64,000 nt of DNA from Hymenobacter metallicola (GCF_004745645.1 NZ_SRMB01000006.1:1-64000), one strand, 5' to 3'; counted from the stretch's first letter, positions 7,722 through 21,076 are shown. The notes: generated from the letters alone by a model not told the origin. Numbers and translations are program-made.

Positions 7722-9137
7722 CTACATGTTAAGCGCCCCGATGCCCGCCGCGTTCAAGCAGGCTTCCTTGAAGGCTTCGGCGTAGGTGGGGTGAGCGTGC
7801 GACATCAGGCCCACGGCTTCGGCCGCGCCGCGGAAATGCATGACGCTCACGGCCTCGGCGATGATGTCGGCGATGCGGGCGCCTATCATGTGCACGCCCA
7901 GAATCTCGTCGGTCTGCGCGTCGGTTAGCACCTTCACCAGCCCCTCGGTGTCGGACCCGGCCACGGCCCGGCCGGAAGCAGAGTAGGGAAAGGAGCCTAC
8001 TTTATACACCTTGCCCTGCTCCTTGAGCTGCTCCTCGGTGTAGCCGACTGAGGCCACTTCGGGCCAGGTGTAGACCACGCCGGGAATGAGCAGGTAGTTG
8101 ACTTCGGGATGCTTGCCGGCAATGAGCTCGGCCACGTACACGCCCTCGTCGCTGGCCTTATGGGCCAGCATGGCCCCGCGCACCACGTCGCCGATGGCCC
8201 AGATGCCAGGCGCGGTGGTTTGCAGGTCCTCGTTGACTTTTACCCGGCCCTTCTCGTCCAGCTCCACGCCGGCCGCGGCCAGGTTCAGCCCGTCGGTGTA
8301 GGGCCGGCGGCCCACTGACACCAGGCAGTAGTCACCCTCAAGTTGCAGGTCGGCCCCGCCAGCCGCGGGCGTTGCCGTCAGCTTCACCGTGTCGCCGGTG
8401 CGCTCTACAGCCGTCACCTTGTGGGAGAGGTAGAATTCCAGGCCCTGCTTTTTCAGGGAGCGCAGCAGCTCCTTGCCCAGGGTGCGATCCATGGTCGGGA
8501 TGATGGCGTCGGTGTACTCTACCACCGACACTTTGCTGCCTAGGCGGGCGTAGACCGAGCCCAGCTCCAGTCCAATCACCCCGCCTCCCACGATAATCAG
8601 GTGCTTAGGCAGCTCGCGCAGGGCCAGCGCCTCGGTGCTGGTGATGACGCGCTCCTTGTCGATTGTGATGAATGGCAGCGTGCTGGGCTTGGAGCCGGTG
8701 GCGATGATGATGTTCTTCGCCGTGAGTTGCTGCGCTTCCTCCCCGCCCCCTGCCGTGGGCATCACCTGCACGGTGGTCGCATCCACGAACGAGGCCACGC
8801 CATGAATGACGTCCACCTTGTTTTTCTTCATCAGGTACACAACCCCGTCGCAGACCTTCTTCACTACCTGGTCCTTGCGCTCCATTATACGGGGCAGGTC
8901 GGCGCGCAGGTTGTCGGCGTCGATGCCGTGCTCGGCGAATTGGTGGGTGGCTTTTTGGTAGAGTTCGGTGGACTCGAGCACCGCCTTGCTGGGGATGCAG
9001 CCCACGTTGAGGCAGGTGCCGCCCAGGGTGGGGTACTTTTCAATGATGGCCGTTTTCAGGCCCAGCTGCCCGCAGCGCACGGCGGCAATGTAGCCGCCCG
9101 GGCCGGAGCCGATAATGAGAACGTCGTAAGTGGTCAT
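7722..9137 (-). CDS. lpdA: Dihydrolipoyl dehydrogenase
   Basis: From the ATG at 9137 (MTTYDVLIIGSGPGGYIAA) this is 471 aa, the normal length. It has the FAD-binding GSGPGG motif, the redox-active disulfide GGTCLNVGCIPSK (C42, C47), a second NAD-binding motif IIVGGGVIGLELGS, and the C-terminal active-site HAHPTYAEA. Longer in-frame starts overlap the czcD-like gene. The HP...E pair and the lack of a paired Cys at the C-terminus argue against mercuric reductase. An E3 subunit inside a metal-resistance operon, with no 2-oxoacid dehydrogenase genes nearby, is odd; a role in replacing a metal-poisoned lipoyl enzyme is only an inference. Confidence 0.93.
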   Translation of the reverse strand: MTTYDVLIIGSGPGGYIAAVRCGQLGLKTAIIEKYPTLGGTCLNVGCIPSKAVLESTELYQKATHQFAEHGIDADNLRADLPRIMERKDQVVKKVCDGVVYLMKKNKVDVIHGVASFVDATTVQVMPTAGGGEEAQQLTAKNIIIATGSKPSTLPFITIDKERVITSTEALALRELPKHLIIVGGGVIGLELGSVYARLGSKVSVVEYTDAIIPTMDRTLGKELLRSLKKQGLEFYLSHKVTAVERTGDTVKLTATPAAGGADLQLEGDYCLVSVGRRPYTDGLNLAAAGVELDEKGRVKVNEDLQTTAPGIWAIGDVVRGAMLAHKASDEGVYVAELIAGKHPEVNYLLIPGVVYTWPEVASVGYTEEQLKEQGKVYKVGSFPYSASGRAVAGSDTEGLVKVLTDAQTDEILGVHMIGARIADIIAEAVSVMHFRGAAEAVGLMSHAHPTYAEAFKEACLNAAGIGALNM

Positions 9138-9162
9138 GGCGAAGAACGAGGTGGCAGGTCGA

Positions 9163-10059
9163 TTAGAGGTGGGTTTCGTGTTTGGCGAAGTCGCCGCGCT
9201 CCACCTGAATAGTGGCGTGCTGAATAGGGTGCTTGGTGGTGAGGTAGTCGTGGGTGCGGGTGAGCACGTCCTCGTGCCGGGCCTCATCGGTGAGTACCAC
9301 GTGGGCACTCAGGGCATTGACCCCGGAAGTCAGCACCCAGGCGTGCAGGTCGTGCACGGCCGCCACGCCGGGTACCTGCAGCAGCCCTTGCCGCATGGCT
9401 TCCAGGTTCACGTCGGCCGGAGTGCCTTCCAGCAGCACGTTTACCGACTCCTTGAGCAAAGCCCAGGTGCGGGGCAGAATGAACAGGCCGATGCCGGCTG
9501 ACAGCAGCGGGTCGGCGTAGTACCACTTAGTGGTAATCATGATAATGCCCGCAATCAGCACGCCCACCGACGTAAGCAGGTCGCTGAGCACCTCGAAGTA
9601 GGCGCCCTTCATGTTCAGGCTCTCGCCCGAGCTTTTGCGCAGCAGGTACACCCCGTAGAGGTTGACGAGCATGCCCACGCCGGCCACCCACATCATGGTG
9701 CCGCTTTCCACCTTGGGCGGGTTAAGAAACCGGAAATAGGCCTCGTAGAGGATGTAGATGGAAATCAGAATCAGGACCACCGCGTTGGTGAGGGCCGCCA
9801 GAATCTCGAAGCGGTAGTAGCCAAAGGTGCGCTGGGGCGTGGCGGGCTTCTCGCCGAAGCGAATGGCCAGCAGGGCCAGCCCCACGCCGGCCACGTCGGT
9901 GAGCATGTGACCCGCGTCGGCCAGCAGGGCCAGGCTACCAGTCCACCAGCCGCCGATAACTTCGGCTATCAGGTAAGCCAGGGTCGTGAAGAAGACGATG
10001 GTCAGGGCCCGCTTGTTGCGCGAGGCGGCACTGCCGCTCATGCCGTGGGACCCGCTCAT
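9163..10059 (-). CDS. czcD: CzcD/ZitB-like cation diffusion facilitator (Zn/Cd/Co export)
   Basis: This 298-aa CDF transporter has six transmembrane helices and the metal site of TM2 (LLADAGHMLTD) plus the TM5 site (FEVLSDLLTSVGV). The C-terminal cytoplasmic domain has the usual ferredoxin-like pattern and ends with a short His-containing tail (KHETHL). CDF proteins exchange cytoplasmic divalent metal for protons. The start overlaps the stop of the upstream P-type ATPase gene by four bases (10056-10059), so the two are translationally coupled. TM5 has S where the canonical HxxxD His would be, while TM2 is intact; substrate choice cannot be deduced. Confidence 0.92.
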   Translation of the reverse strand: MSGSHGMSGSAASRNKRALTIVFFTTLAYLIAEVIGGWWTGSLALLADAGHMLTDVAGVGLALLAIRFGEKPATPQRTFGYYRFEILAALTNAVVLILISIYILYEAYFRFLNPPKVESGTMMWVAGVGMLVNLYGVYLLRKSSGESLNMKGAYFEVLSDLLTSVGVLIAGIIMITTKWYYADPLLSAGIGLFILPRTWALLKESVNVLLEGTPADVNLEAMRQGLLQVPGVAAVHDLHAWVLTSGVNALSAHVVLTDEARHEDVLTRTHDYLTTKHPIQHATIQVERGDFAKHETHL

Positions 10060-12308
10060 GCTTGGTCGCCGTTATGGTGGTGGGGGCCTTCGCGCAGCTC
10101 GCGGGGCATGGGCTCCACTACCGACAGGTTTTCTTTGGCCGCTGGGGTAGCGGGAACAGCGGGCGGCAGGCCGCCCGGGCCCGGCGTGGAATAATCCATG
10201 CGCTGGATGCGCACCGCATTCAAAATAGCCAGCAAAGCCACCCCCACGTCGGCAAATACAGCTTCCCACATGGTGGCCAGCCCGCCGGCGCCCAGGGCCA
10301 GCACGATGCCCTTCACGATAAAGGCCAACCAGATATTCTGCCAGACGACAGTATGCGTGGCGCGGGCAATGCGCCGGGCGGTGGCAATCTTGCTGGGGTG
10401 GTCGGTTTGAATCACCACGTCGGCCGTTTCGATGGTGGCGTCGGAGCCGAGGCCGCCCATGGCGATGCCCACGTCAGCCAGGGCTACCACCGGCGCGTCG
10501 TTCACGCCATCGCCCACGAAGGCCAGCTTGCGGCCCGCGTCCTTGTACTCCTGCACGTAGCGCGCTTTGTCTTCGGGCAGCAGCCCGCCGTGGGCTTCGT
10601 CAATGCCAAGTTCTTTGGCCACGCGCTGGGTGATGCTGTCCTTGTCACCCGACAGCATTACAATTTTGGTGATGCCGTCCGCCCGCAGCTCCTGCACCGT
10701 GCGGGCGGCATCTTCCTTGGGCGCGTCGGCCACGGTCAGGTAGCCGGCGTATTTGCCGTCCACGGCCGCTACCACGATGCTGTCTAGGATTTGGTCGACT
10801 TCGGGCGGGTAGGCTACGCTGAACTTGGTGAGCAGCTTCGTGTTGCCGGCCAGCACGTCGCGCCCGTCCACCCGGCCGCGCATGCCGTGCCCACTGATTT
10901 CCTCTACGTTCTCTACCGAGGCGCCCGCCGTAGCGGCGCCCGAGTGTAGCACCACGGCCTTGGCAATGGGGTGGGTGGACTTGGTTTCGAGCGCGCCGAC
11001 CAGGCGCAGCAGCTGCGGGGCGTCGAGGCCCGGAGCGGGCTGCACCTGCTGCACCGCAAACACGCCCTGGGTGAGCGTGCCGGTCTTGTCCATCACCACC
11101 GTGTCAAGCTCCCGCATCAGGTCCAGGAAGTTGGAGCCCTTGAAGAGGATGCCCGCCTTGGAGGCCGCCCCAATGCCGCCGAAATAGCCCAGTGGGATGC
11201 TGATGACCAGCGCGCAGGGGCAGGAAATGACCAGAAACACCAGCGCCCGGTAGAGCCAGGTGCGGAACACGTAGTCGTCGACCACGAAGTAGGGTACGAC
11301 GATGAGCAGCACGGCCAGGGCCACCACGATGGGCGTGTAGACCTTGGCGAACTTGGTGATGAACTGCTGGGTCTTGGCCTTGCGGCCCACCGCGTCTTGG
11401 ACCATGGCCAGAATTTTGGCCAGCTTGGTGTCTTTATAATTGGCCGTCACGGCCACCTGAATCAGCGACTCCAGGTTGACCATGCCCGCCAGCACCACCT
11501 CGCCCATTTGCTTGGTCTGCGGCACGGACTCCCCCGTGAGGGCCGCCGTGTTGAAGCTGGCCGGTCCTTGGACCAGCGTGCCGTCGAGGGCCACTTTTTC
11601 GCCCGGCTTCACCTCAATCGTGTCGCCGACCACTACTTGCTTGGGGTCAAGGACCACCGTTTGCCCGTTGCGGATGACGGTGACTTCGGTGGCCTGAATC
11701 TCTAGCAGGGCCCGGATGCTGCGCTTGGCCCGGTTCACGGCCGCGTCCTGGAACAGTTCGCCCACGGTGTAGAACAGCATCACGGCCACGCCCTCCGGGT
11801 ATTCGCCGATGGCGAAGGCCCCGATGGTGGCCAGGCTCATGAGCAGGAACTCGTTGAAGATGTTGCCCGAGGGAATGCTCTGAATGGCCGAGCGAATCAC
11901 CTTCCAGCCCACCAGCAGGTAGGACGCGCCGTACCAGGCCAGGCGCACGTAGCCGGTGAAAAAGCCCACTTTATAATAGTCGAGGGCGATGCCGGCCAGC
12001 AGCAGCACGAAGCTGACGCCGGGCCACAGGTAGGGATTGGTACCAGCCGGCCCGTGGTCGTGGTCGTCGCTGCTGCTGTGGTCGTGGCCGGCGTGCTCAT
12101 CGGCAGCCTTGCCGGCTAGGTCCACCACCTTTTTGCCGGCGGGATGGTCGTGGCCGGCGTGGTCGTGACCCGGCACGTCGTGGCCTTCGGGGGCGGCGGC
12201 GGCTTCGGGCGTAAGCTGGTCGCGGTTGAGCGCGCCCACGTTTTCGAGCTTTACCTGCTTGGCGGTGTTGAGCTCTTCGTCGGTGTTGGGGGAGGTTAGG
12301 TCAGGCAT
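10056..12308 (-). CDS. zntA: Zn/Cd/Pb-type P1B ATPase with His-rich N-terminus
   Basis: This 750-aa heavy-metal P-type ATPase has the TM6 metal motif CPC (363-365, in ISCPCALVIS), the phosphorylation motif DKTGT (407-411), a TGES actuator loop (258-261) and the hinge GDGVNDAP. In place of a CxxC HMA domain, the first 90 residues contain many Asp-His pairs (GHDHAGHDH and similar), a probable metal-binding or sensing tail. CPC with a late TM8-type Asp (VFADVGVALLAIL) fits the P1B-2 group exporting Zn2+, Cd2+ or Pb2+. It is coupled to the downstream CDF gene by a four-base overlap. Confidence 0.93.
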   Translation of the reverse strand: MPDLTSPNTDEELNTAKQVKLENVGALNRDQLTPEAAAAPEGHDVPGHDHAGHDHPAGKKVVDLAGKAADEHAGHDHSSSDDHDHGPAGTNPYLWPGVSFVLLLAGIALDYYKVGFFTGYVRLAWYGASYLLVGWKVIRSAIQSIPSGNIFNEFLLMSLATIGAFAIGEYPEGVAVMLFYTVGELFQDAAVNRAKRSIRALLEIQATEVTVIRNGQTVVLDPKQVVVGDTIEVKPGEKVALDGTLVQGPASFNTAALTGESVPQTKQMGEVVLAGMVNLESLIQVAVTANYKDTKLAKILAMVQDAVGRKAKTQQFITKFAKVYTPIVVALAVLLIVVPYFVVDDYVFRTWLYRALVFLVISCPCALVISIPLGYFGGIGAASKAGILFKGSNFLDLMRELDTVVMDKTGTLTQGVFAVQQVQPAPGLDAPQLLRLVGALETKSTHPIAKAVVLHSGAATAGASVENVEEISGHGMRGRVDGRDVLAGNTKLLTKFSVAYPPEVDQILDSIVVAAVDGKYAGYLTVADAPKEDAARTVQELRADGITKIVMLSGDKDSITQRVAKELGIDEAHGGLLPEDKARYVQEYKDAGRKLAFVGDGVNDAPVVALADVGIAMGGLGSDATIETADVVIQTDHPSKIATARRIARATHTVVWQNIWLAFIVKGIVLALGAGGLATMWEAVFADVGVALLAILNAVRIQRMDYSTPGPGGLPPAVPATPAAKENLSVVEPMPRELREGPHHHNGDQA

Positions 12309-12356
12309 AAGAAAATAAGCGTCAGGTGAAAGAATAAGGCGGCCGATAGCTCAAGG

Positions 12357-12974
12357 CTACCAGTCCACGAAAAAGCCGGCCACGCCCACCAGTACGAGCA
12401 CGGCGCCGGTGAAGCGGCGCTCATGGCGGGCCAGGCCCGTCAGGTTAAAGCGGCGCAGGCCGGTGTAGGCAACCGCTACCAACGCGCTCATGGCACCTAT
12501 TGACACGACGAGGTAGGTAGTCATTAATAGAGCTAAATCCAGTGGGCCGCGCGTGCCGGCGGCCAGAAAAAAGGTCTGAATTTCCAGACAGGGCGCCAGA
12601 AACATCGTCGCGGCCAGCCCCAACACTACCCGGCCCCGCGGCCGCACGAGCACAGGTCCCACTTCCACGTCAGGGTGGGAGTGGCCGGCCCCGGAAAAAG
12701 CGTACACCAAGCCGATGACCACCAGCAGCGCTGGGGCCGCTACCCCGGTAAACTGCGAGAAGCGGGCCGAGAGCCGCCAGCCCAGCAACCCCAGAGCTAA
12801 GCCCAGCAGCACCGTGCTCAGCACGTGGGCCGCCCCGGCGACCACCGTTACGCCGAGCGCCCGCCGCAACGGCCAGCGCTCGGCGCGCGCCACGGCCAGC
12901 ACCGGCGCCCAGTGATTGGGAATCGCGGCGTGGAGCAGGCTAAGCAGTAAGGCACCGGTGAGAAGTTGGAGCAT
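12357..12974 (-). CDS. TauE/NicO-like inner-membrane metal exporter candidate
   Basis: This 205-aa protein has six predicted membrane helices. The start LLHAAIPNHWAPVLAV resembles the HxxxPDH-type signature of NicO/RcnA and UreH-like transporters, and the middle has a short His-containing loop (GAGHSHPD). A Cys in the fourth helix region (FLAPCLEIQTFFLAAG) is also typical of the TauE-related group. Its place in the czc block suggests export of a divalent metal such as Ni or Co. The family assignment is by pattern only, and sulfite-type TauE function cannot be excluded. Confidence 0.55.
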   Translation of the reverse strand: MLQLLTGALLLSLLHAAIPNHWAPVLAVARAERWPLRRALGVTVVAGAAHVLSTVLLGLALGLLGWRLSARFSQFTGVAAPALLVVIGLVYAFSGAGHSHPDVEVGPVLVRPRGRVVLGLAATMFLAPCLEIQTFFLAAGTRGPLDLALLMTTYLVVSIGAMSALVAVAYTGLRRFNLTGLARHERRFTGAVLVLVGVAGFFVDW

Positions 12975-12983
12975 AAACAGGGA

Positions 12984-13316
12984 TTACGGACGGGGCCAGA
13001 AAAGAACCACGGCAATGCCCACCACAATGATGGCCCCACCAACCACGTCGAACCGGTCGGGCCGGAACCCGTCGAAGCCGGCGGCCCAGGCGATGGACAT
13101 GACGATGAAAACGGCCCCGTACACGGCGTAGGTCTTGCCGAACGACGTCGGTTGCCAGGTGGCCACCCAGCCGTAGAGAGCCAGCAGCAGCGCCCCCACC
13201 AGTCCCGTCCACCCGGGTCGCCCGGACTTCAGCCAGTGCCACATCAGGTAGCCACCCCCGATTTCGCAGAGGCCGGCCAGAAAGAATATCGAAACAGGCT
13301 TAAGAAGGGCGAGCAT
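12984..13316 (-). CDS. ynfA: YnfA family (UPF0060) small membrane protein
   Basis: This 110-aa protein with four hydrophobic helices is a clear YnfA family member: FFLAGLCEIGGGYLMWHWLK, then ALYGWVATWQPTSFGKTYAVYG and the C-terminal half FDGFRPDRFDVVGG. YnfA proteins are SMR-like inner-membrane proteins linked to efflux of toxic compounds. The gene lies 9 bp downstream of a TauE-like gene start and 16 bp from the czcB stop, within the operon. A role in metal or cationic drug efflux is inferred from context. Confidence 0.9.
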   Translation of the reverse strand: MLALLKPVSIFFLAGLCEIGGGYLMWHWLKSGRPGWTGLVGALLLALYGWVATWQPTSFGKTYAVYGAVFIVMSIAWAAGFDGFRPDRFDVVGGAIIVVGIAVVLFWPRP

Positions 13317-13332
13317 GAAACGGGTGGGTTAT

Positions 13333-14529
13333 TTATTCTTCCTCTTCGGCGTTTTTCATCTTGGCCAGCAGCGAGTAGGCGCCCTCCGTAACGAAAGGGG
13401 TGGTGGCGGGTACCGTTTCCGGCAGCTTGATTTCCGTATAACCATCCTCGCTACGGCCCAGCGTGACGGGTACCATCCGGTAGCGCCCGGCGGATTCCAC
13501 GGCAAAGGCGTAGTTTTTGCCCTCGAAGCGCACCAGCGCCACGTCGGGCAGGGTAGTCGCTTGGGTGCGGCCCGTTTCAATCGTTGCCCGCACGTAGAGG
13601 CCAGGCAGCAGCGCCGGGTCTTTTTCCTGGTCCAGGTGGCCGTGCACGCGCACGGTGCGGTCCTCCCCAATGGCTTTGCCTACCAGGTATACCCGGGCCG
13701 TGCGCTCGCGGCGGGTGCCGGTGGAGTCGCTGGCCAGCGTGAAGCGAATCAACTGCCCTTTCTGCACCCGGGCCACGTCGCGCTCAAACACGGTCAGCTC
13801 CACGTGCAGGTGCTCGGGGTCCACGATTTCAAACAAGGCGTCGGTGGCCGTCACGGCTTGGCCCACCGTCACGTTGACGGTGCGCACGAAGCCGGCGCGG
13901 GGCGCGCGCAGGACGGCCGTCGTCACTATCTTTCCACCTACCGGCAAGCCGGCCAGCCGAAGCCGGGCGGCTTGGGCTTGGGTTTGCACTTGCAGGGCCC
14001 GGTAGTCAGCCTGGGCCCGCTGGTAGTTTTTTTGCGGCGCTACTTCCTGCTCGTACAGCTCCTTCTGGCGAGCCAGCTCGGTGCGGGCGTATTCCAGGCG
14101 GCTGCGCGTTTCCAGGTAGTCCTGCTGCAGCGTCACAAACTCGGGGTTGCGGATGGTAGCCAGCACTTCGCCTTTGCGCACGCGGGCGCCCTGTAGCAGC
14201 TCGGTATTCTCCACGAAGCCGCCGAGTGGGGCCGTGATGTTGACGGCGCTTTCCGGCGGCACGTCCAGCGTGCCCGTCACGGCCAGGCCCGCCCCCAAGG
14301 GTCGGTCAGCCAGGCGGGCCGTTTTCAGTCCGGCGGCCTGTTGCTCGGCGGCGGAAAGGGTCACCACATCGGAGGCTTCTTCGCCTTCCGCCTCACCGCC
14401 CTCACCGCCGGCTTCTTTGGCTTCGGTGGCGGGTTCGGCGTCCGCATTTTCTTTCTTATCAGTGCCGCAGCCGGCCAGGGTCAGGCTGAGCAGCAGCATC
14501 AGGGATGCAATCTTATTCATGAAATTCAA
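13333..14529 (-). CDS. czcB: CzcB-like RND efflux periplasmic adaptor
   Basis: This 398-aa membrane-fusion protein has a lipoprotein signal (lipobox LTLAGC), an acidic Glu/Ala-rich linker at about 25-55, a barrel-sandwich hybrid half (ITAPLGGFVENTELLQGARVRKGEVLATI), a helical hairpin and the mirrored second half (VLRAPRAGFVRTVNVTVGQAV). It would link the CzcA permease to its outer-membrane channel in the periplasm. It is 21 bp downstream of the czcA-tolC fusion gene. The acidic linker is not His-rich; it could bind metal weakly. Confidence 0.92.
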   Translation of the reverse strand: MNFMNKIASLMLLLSLTLAGCGTDKKENADAEPATEAKEAGGEGGEAEGEEASDVVTLSAAEQQAAGLKTARLADRPLGAGLAVTGTLDVPPESAVNITAPLGGFVENTELLQGARVRKGEVLATIRNPEFVTLQQDYLETRSRLEYARTELARQKELYEQEVAPQKNYQRAQADYRALQVQTQAQAARLRLAGLPVGGKIVTTAVLRAPRAGFVRTVNVTVGQAVTATDALFEIVDPEHLHVELTVFERDVARVQKGQLIRFTLASDSTGTRRERTARVYLVGKAIGEDRTVRVHGHLDQEKDPALLPGLYVRATIETGRTQATTLPDVALVRFEGKNYAFAVESAGRYRMVPVTLGRSEDGYTEIKLPETVPATTPFVTEGAYSLLAKMKNAEEEE

Positions 14530-14550
14530 ATCAGGGAGATGAAGAATGCC

Positions 14551-18969
<4,419 letters not shown>

Positions 18970-19075
18970 GCTGGCTGAGGGGTAAGGCTAGAAATCCTGA
19001 AAAAGGCGGCCGGAGCCCCGGGGGCTCGACGACGGCGGGCTTTGGCGGGGCACGAAAACGTGCGCCTACGCAACG

Positions 19076-19105
19076 GAAACCGGGCACAGCAGCGTGCCCG
19101 GTTTC
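19076..19105 (-). terminator. Strong hairpin downstream of the DUF6660-like gene
   Basis: A perfect 12-bp stem (gaaaccgggcac / gtgcccggtttc) with a six-base loop lies 27 bp past the stop of the 19132-19455 gene and before czcA on the minus strand. No U-tract follows, so it may instead be an attenuator, mRNA-stability hairpin or site that limits read-through into czcA. Confidence 0.5.
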
Positions 19106-19131
19106 GCAACGAAACCGGAATGAGTAGGAAA

Positions 19132-19455
19132 CTAGGCTTGAGGGGGCTGCCAGATGCTGCCAGCCATCTGGCGCGCGGCGGGGGGCGCCAGCCGGGCAAA
19201 GCGCCCCGGCGGAACAAAGGTGGGGGTTTTCGCCGTCCAGGCCAGAACGGTAGCCGGGGGCAGGGAGGGGCCGGAGCAGCAGTGGCACTGGCACAAGGGC
19301 GAACACCAGTCCAGAAGCGAGTGCGACGACGAATCGTGCTCCGTGGCCGTCACGTACGTTTCCGTGGCGCTGGCCCGCACCAGTTCCGTATCCGCACAGG
19401 GCAGACACGCCAGAACGGCCAGGTAGAACGCAAAAAACACGGAAAAGAAACGCAT
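19132..19455 (-). CDS. Small secreted Cys-rich protein (DUF6660-like)
   Basis: From the ATG at 19455 (MRFFSVFFAFYLAVLACLPC) this is 107 aa. It has a signal peptide and a Cys-rich cluster (CADTE, then DWCSPLCQCHCCSG) with His pairs. Bacteroidetes often place such short periplasmic Cys/His proteins at the head of czc operons, and they are presumed to bind or sense metal. A longer frame begins at 19509 but has no features upstream of this Met. It is the first gene before the czcA fusion, separated by a hairpin. Confidence 0.7.
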   Translation of the reverse strand: MRFFSVFFAFYLAVLACLPCADTELVRASATETYVTATEHDSSSHSLLDWCSPLCQCHCCSGPSLPPATVLAWTAKTPTFVPPGRFARLAPPAARQMAGSIWQPPQA

Positions 19456-19475
19456 ACAAGCTAGACGGGATGGTG

Positions 19476-19483
19476 CAAACCTA
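19476..19483 (-). promoter_or_regulatory. Possible -7 box of the czc operon promoter
   Basis: On the minus strand the sequence reads TAGGTTTG, an exact match to the Bacteroidetes -7 consensus TAnnTTTG, 20 bp upstream of the start codon at 19455. A -33 element is not obvious. It would drive the DUF6660-like gene and probably czcA through the downstream genes. Confidence 0.4.
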
Positions 19484-19527
19484 CGGAATGCGCGCCAATA
19501 AGGATACACCCGGCAAGTAAGCAGCGG

Positions 19528-20019
19528 TTAATTGGGCAGTTGCCCGGACAAGGTATGCGAGGCAATCAGCCACTGACCCTGTCGGCAGGTAAGCACCGAA
19601 ACCGCCGTGTAGCAGCGCCGCTGGTGACGTCGTGCTGTCCCAGAAACGGGCGCGGACAGGCAATAAGTTTCCACCGCGAGCGCACGGGTCGAATCGCTCA
19701 ACACGCTGACTTGATAGTCCTGCAGTAGCGGGCCGGGACGGCACCAGCCCCGGCAGCCGGCCAGCCGCACAAAGCGCGAGTGCACGGGCTTTTCGGCTTG
19801 GTCTACGGTCCAGGCCGAGGGCGTAAATGCTGTGAGGGCGGCCACGGAGTCGCCGACCTGCCGGGCGTGGCGGTATGCGAGCAGGGTTTGTTGCACGTCG
19901 GCTTCCACCGAGCATAGCCGGCTTGGTTCTTGCGCGACCGGGGTGCCCAGCAGCAGGGGCGCCGCTAGCGCCGGCAAGGCCAGCGCTAGAACCAGCAGAA
20001 AGGGAGTAGGAAAAGGCAT
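19528..20019 (-). CDS. Secreted protein with NTF2/SnoaL-like pattern
   Basis: From the ATG at 20019 this 163-aa protein has a signal peptide (FLLVLALALPALAAPLL). The mature part has a helix-rich start (VQQTLLAYRHARQVGDSVAALTAF) and then strands with Cys residues (YCLSAP, RRCYTAVSVLTCRQG), a layout like SnoaL/DUF4440 single-domain proteins; the 170-aa protein at 30825 is similar in layout. Four or more Cys suggest disulfides in the periplasm. A longer frame starting at 20122 lacks the signal at its N-terminus and was not chosen. The function is unknown. Confidence 0.6.
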   Translation of the reverse strand: MPFPTPFLLVLALALPALAAPLLLGTPVAQEPSRLCSVEADVQQTLLAYRHARQVGDSVAALTAFTPSAWTVDQAEKPVHSRFVRLAGCRGWCRPGPLLQDYQVSVLSDSTRALAVETYCLSAPVSGTARRHQRRCYTAVSVLTCRQGQWLIASHTLSGQLPN

Positions 20020-20292
20020 GAATCAAGACGGATGGTAACGATAAGCACGGGCGTAGCCCGATAAGGTTTTCGCGAACCGGCAGGTGCAGCTTCACCGGAG
20101 TGGTTCTGGCCACGACCGGCACGGGAAAACATCTGGCCGGGGGGCTTCGTTACCGGAAACAACTTTCTGTACCCCTGGCATTCCCGCCCCTGCTCACGAA
20201 CCTGACTTTAGCCGCCCTCAGCGAAGCCCGCGCTCTCACTGGGCAGGGCGGCGGAACCCGGAGCAAAATCCAGCCGCCCACCGCGCGGGCCC

Positions 20293-20880
20293 TTATTGTC
20301 GTTCTCGAGGGGCGACGGGTAGGGCGAGGGGGGGCGAAAACTGCGGGTCGTTGGTGAACGTGGTGTGGGTCAAGGGGTAGAGGAACGCCAGGATGGCTTT
20401 CTTTTCCCAGGCCGTGAGCAGGAGCGTTATGCCACCGGGCGGGTTGGAAACCTGCAGGAGCAGGGGCTGAACATGGCGCTGGGTTGGACATGCTCGCTGT
20501 AGTGGTTCAGCACCTCGTCCAAGGGCTTGAACCGCCCGTCGTGCATGTAGGAGCCCATAAGGGCGATGTCGCGCAAGCTTGGTGCGCGGAACACGGCCCG
20601 GTCCTGCGCGTGCCGGGTCACCGCCTTCCGCCCCACGTCCCGGAGAAACGAGTCCAGGCCGTTGTTGCGGAGCATGTCCCTGGAGGTGTTCGGCCCGCCG
20701 TGGCAGTTGCCGCCCTGCAACCGGGTTTCCGGGAGGGGATGGGTCATAAAAAGTTGCTGGCCGGCGGACTCGGTCAGGGAGGACCGTTTTTCGTTGCGCA
20801 GCGCCCGGTCGGAACGGGAGTTGCTCGAAATCAGCGTGCGCTTGTCTGGTGGCGTGTACAACAACTTAAATTCTAGTTGG
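20293..20880 (-). pseudogene. Decayed diheme cytochrome c peroxidase (MauG-like) fragment
   Basis: The middle of the region keeps the family's C-terminal signature (VFRAPSLRDIALMGSYMHDGRF, split here only by reading) and the RNNGLDSFL stretch. The heme-binding CxxCH is broken: the sequence reads RLQGGNCHGG, with the first Cys lost through a short deletion. After SAMFS the frame shifts; in the other frame one reads PLLLQVSNPPGGITLLLT and ends FTNDPQFSP, the normal end of this family. The N-terminal heme domain is missing. It is therefore a truncated, frameshifted remnant on the minus strand, converging with nothing and lying just before feoB. Confidence 0.75.
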
Positions 20881-21037
20881 TGGCCAAGACTGGCTTGGGG
20901 GCACCGCTGCTTCGGCGGATAGTTTTCCAAAGCATAGGACATCCCATATAACCGCAGTGTAAGCTAACTACTGGGTGACCTATGAAGGGTCTGCTAAGCG
21001 CAGCAATCTTTTTTCGGCGGATGAAACGCAGTTCGGA

Positions 21038-21045
21038 TATCTTTG
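21038..21045 (+). promoter_or_regulatory. -7 box of the feoB promoter
   Basis: TATCTTTG matches the Bacteroidetes -7 consensus TAnnTTTG, 31 bp upstream of the feoB start at 21077. A T-rich stretch (cttttttcgg at 21009-21018) lies about 20 bp upstream of it and could be the -33 region. The downstream TTTAGAAACAGTACAAATAA could hold an iron or metal regulator site, but I cannot assign it. Confidence 0.5.
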
Positions 21046-21076
21046 TTTAGAAACAGTACAAATAAGACTCTGGTTC

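Noticed and set aside
7722..9137. Mercuric reductase (MerA)
   Set aside because: It has no N-terminal HMA domain or C-terminal vicinal Cys pair, and keeps the HAHPT active-site of dihydrolipoyl dehydrogenase.
20975..21076. Longer FeoB start
   Set aside because: The 34 extra residues have no FeoB features and would contain the promoter box at 21038; the Met at 21077 begins the recognisable protein.
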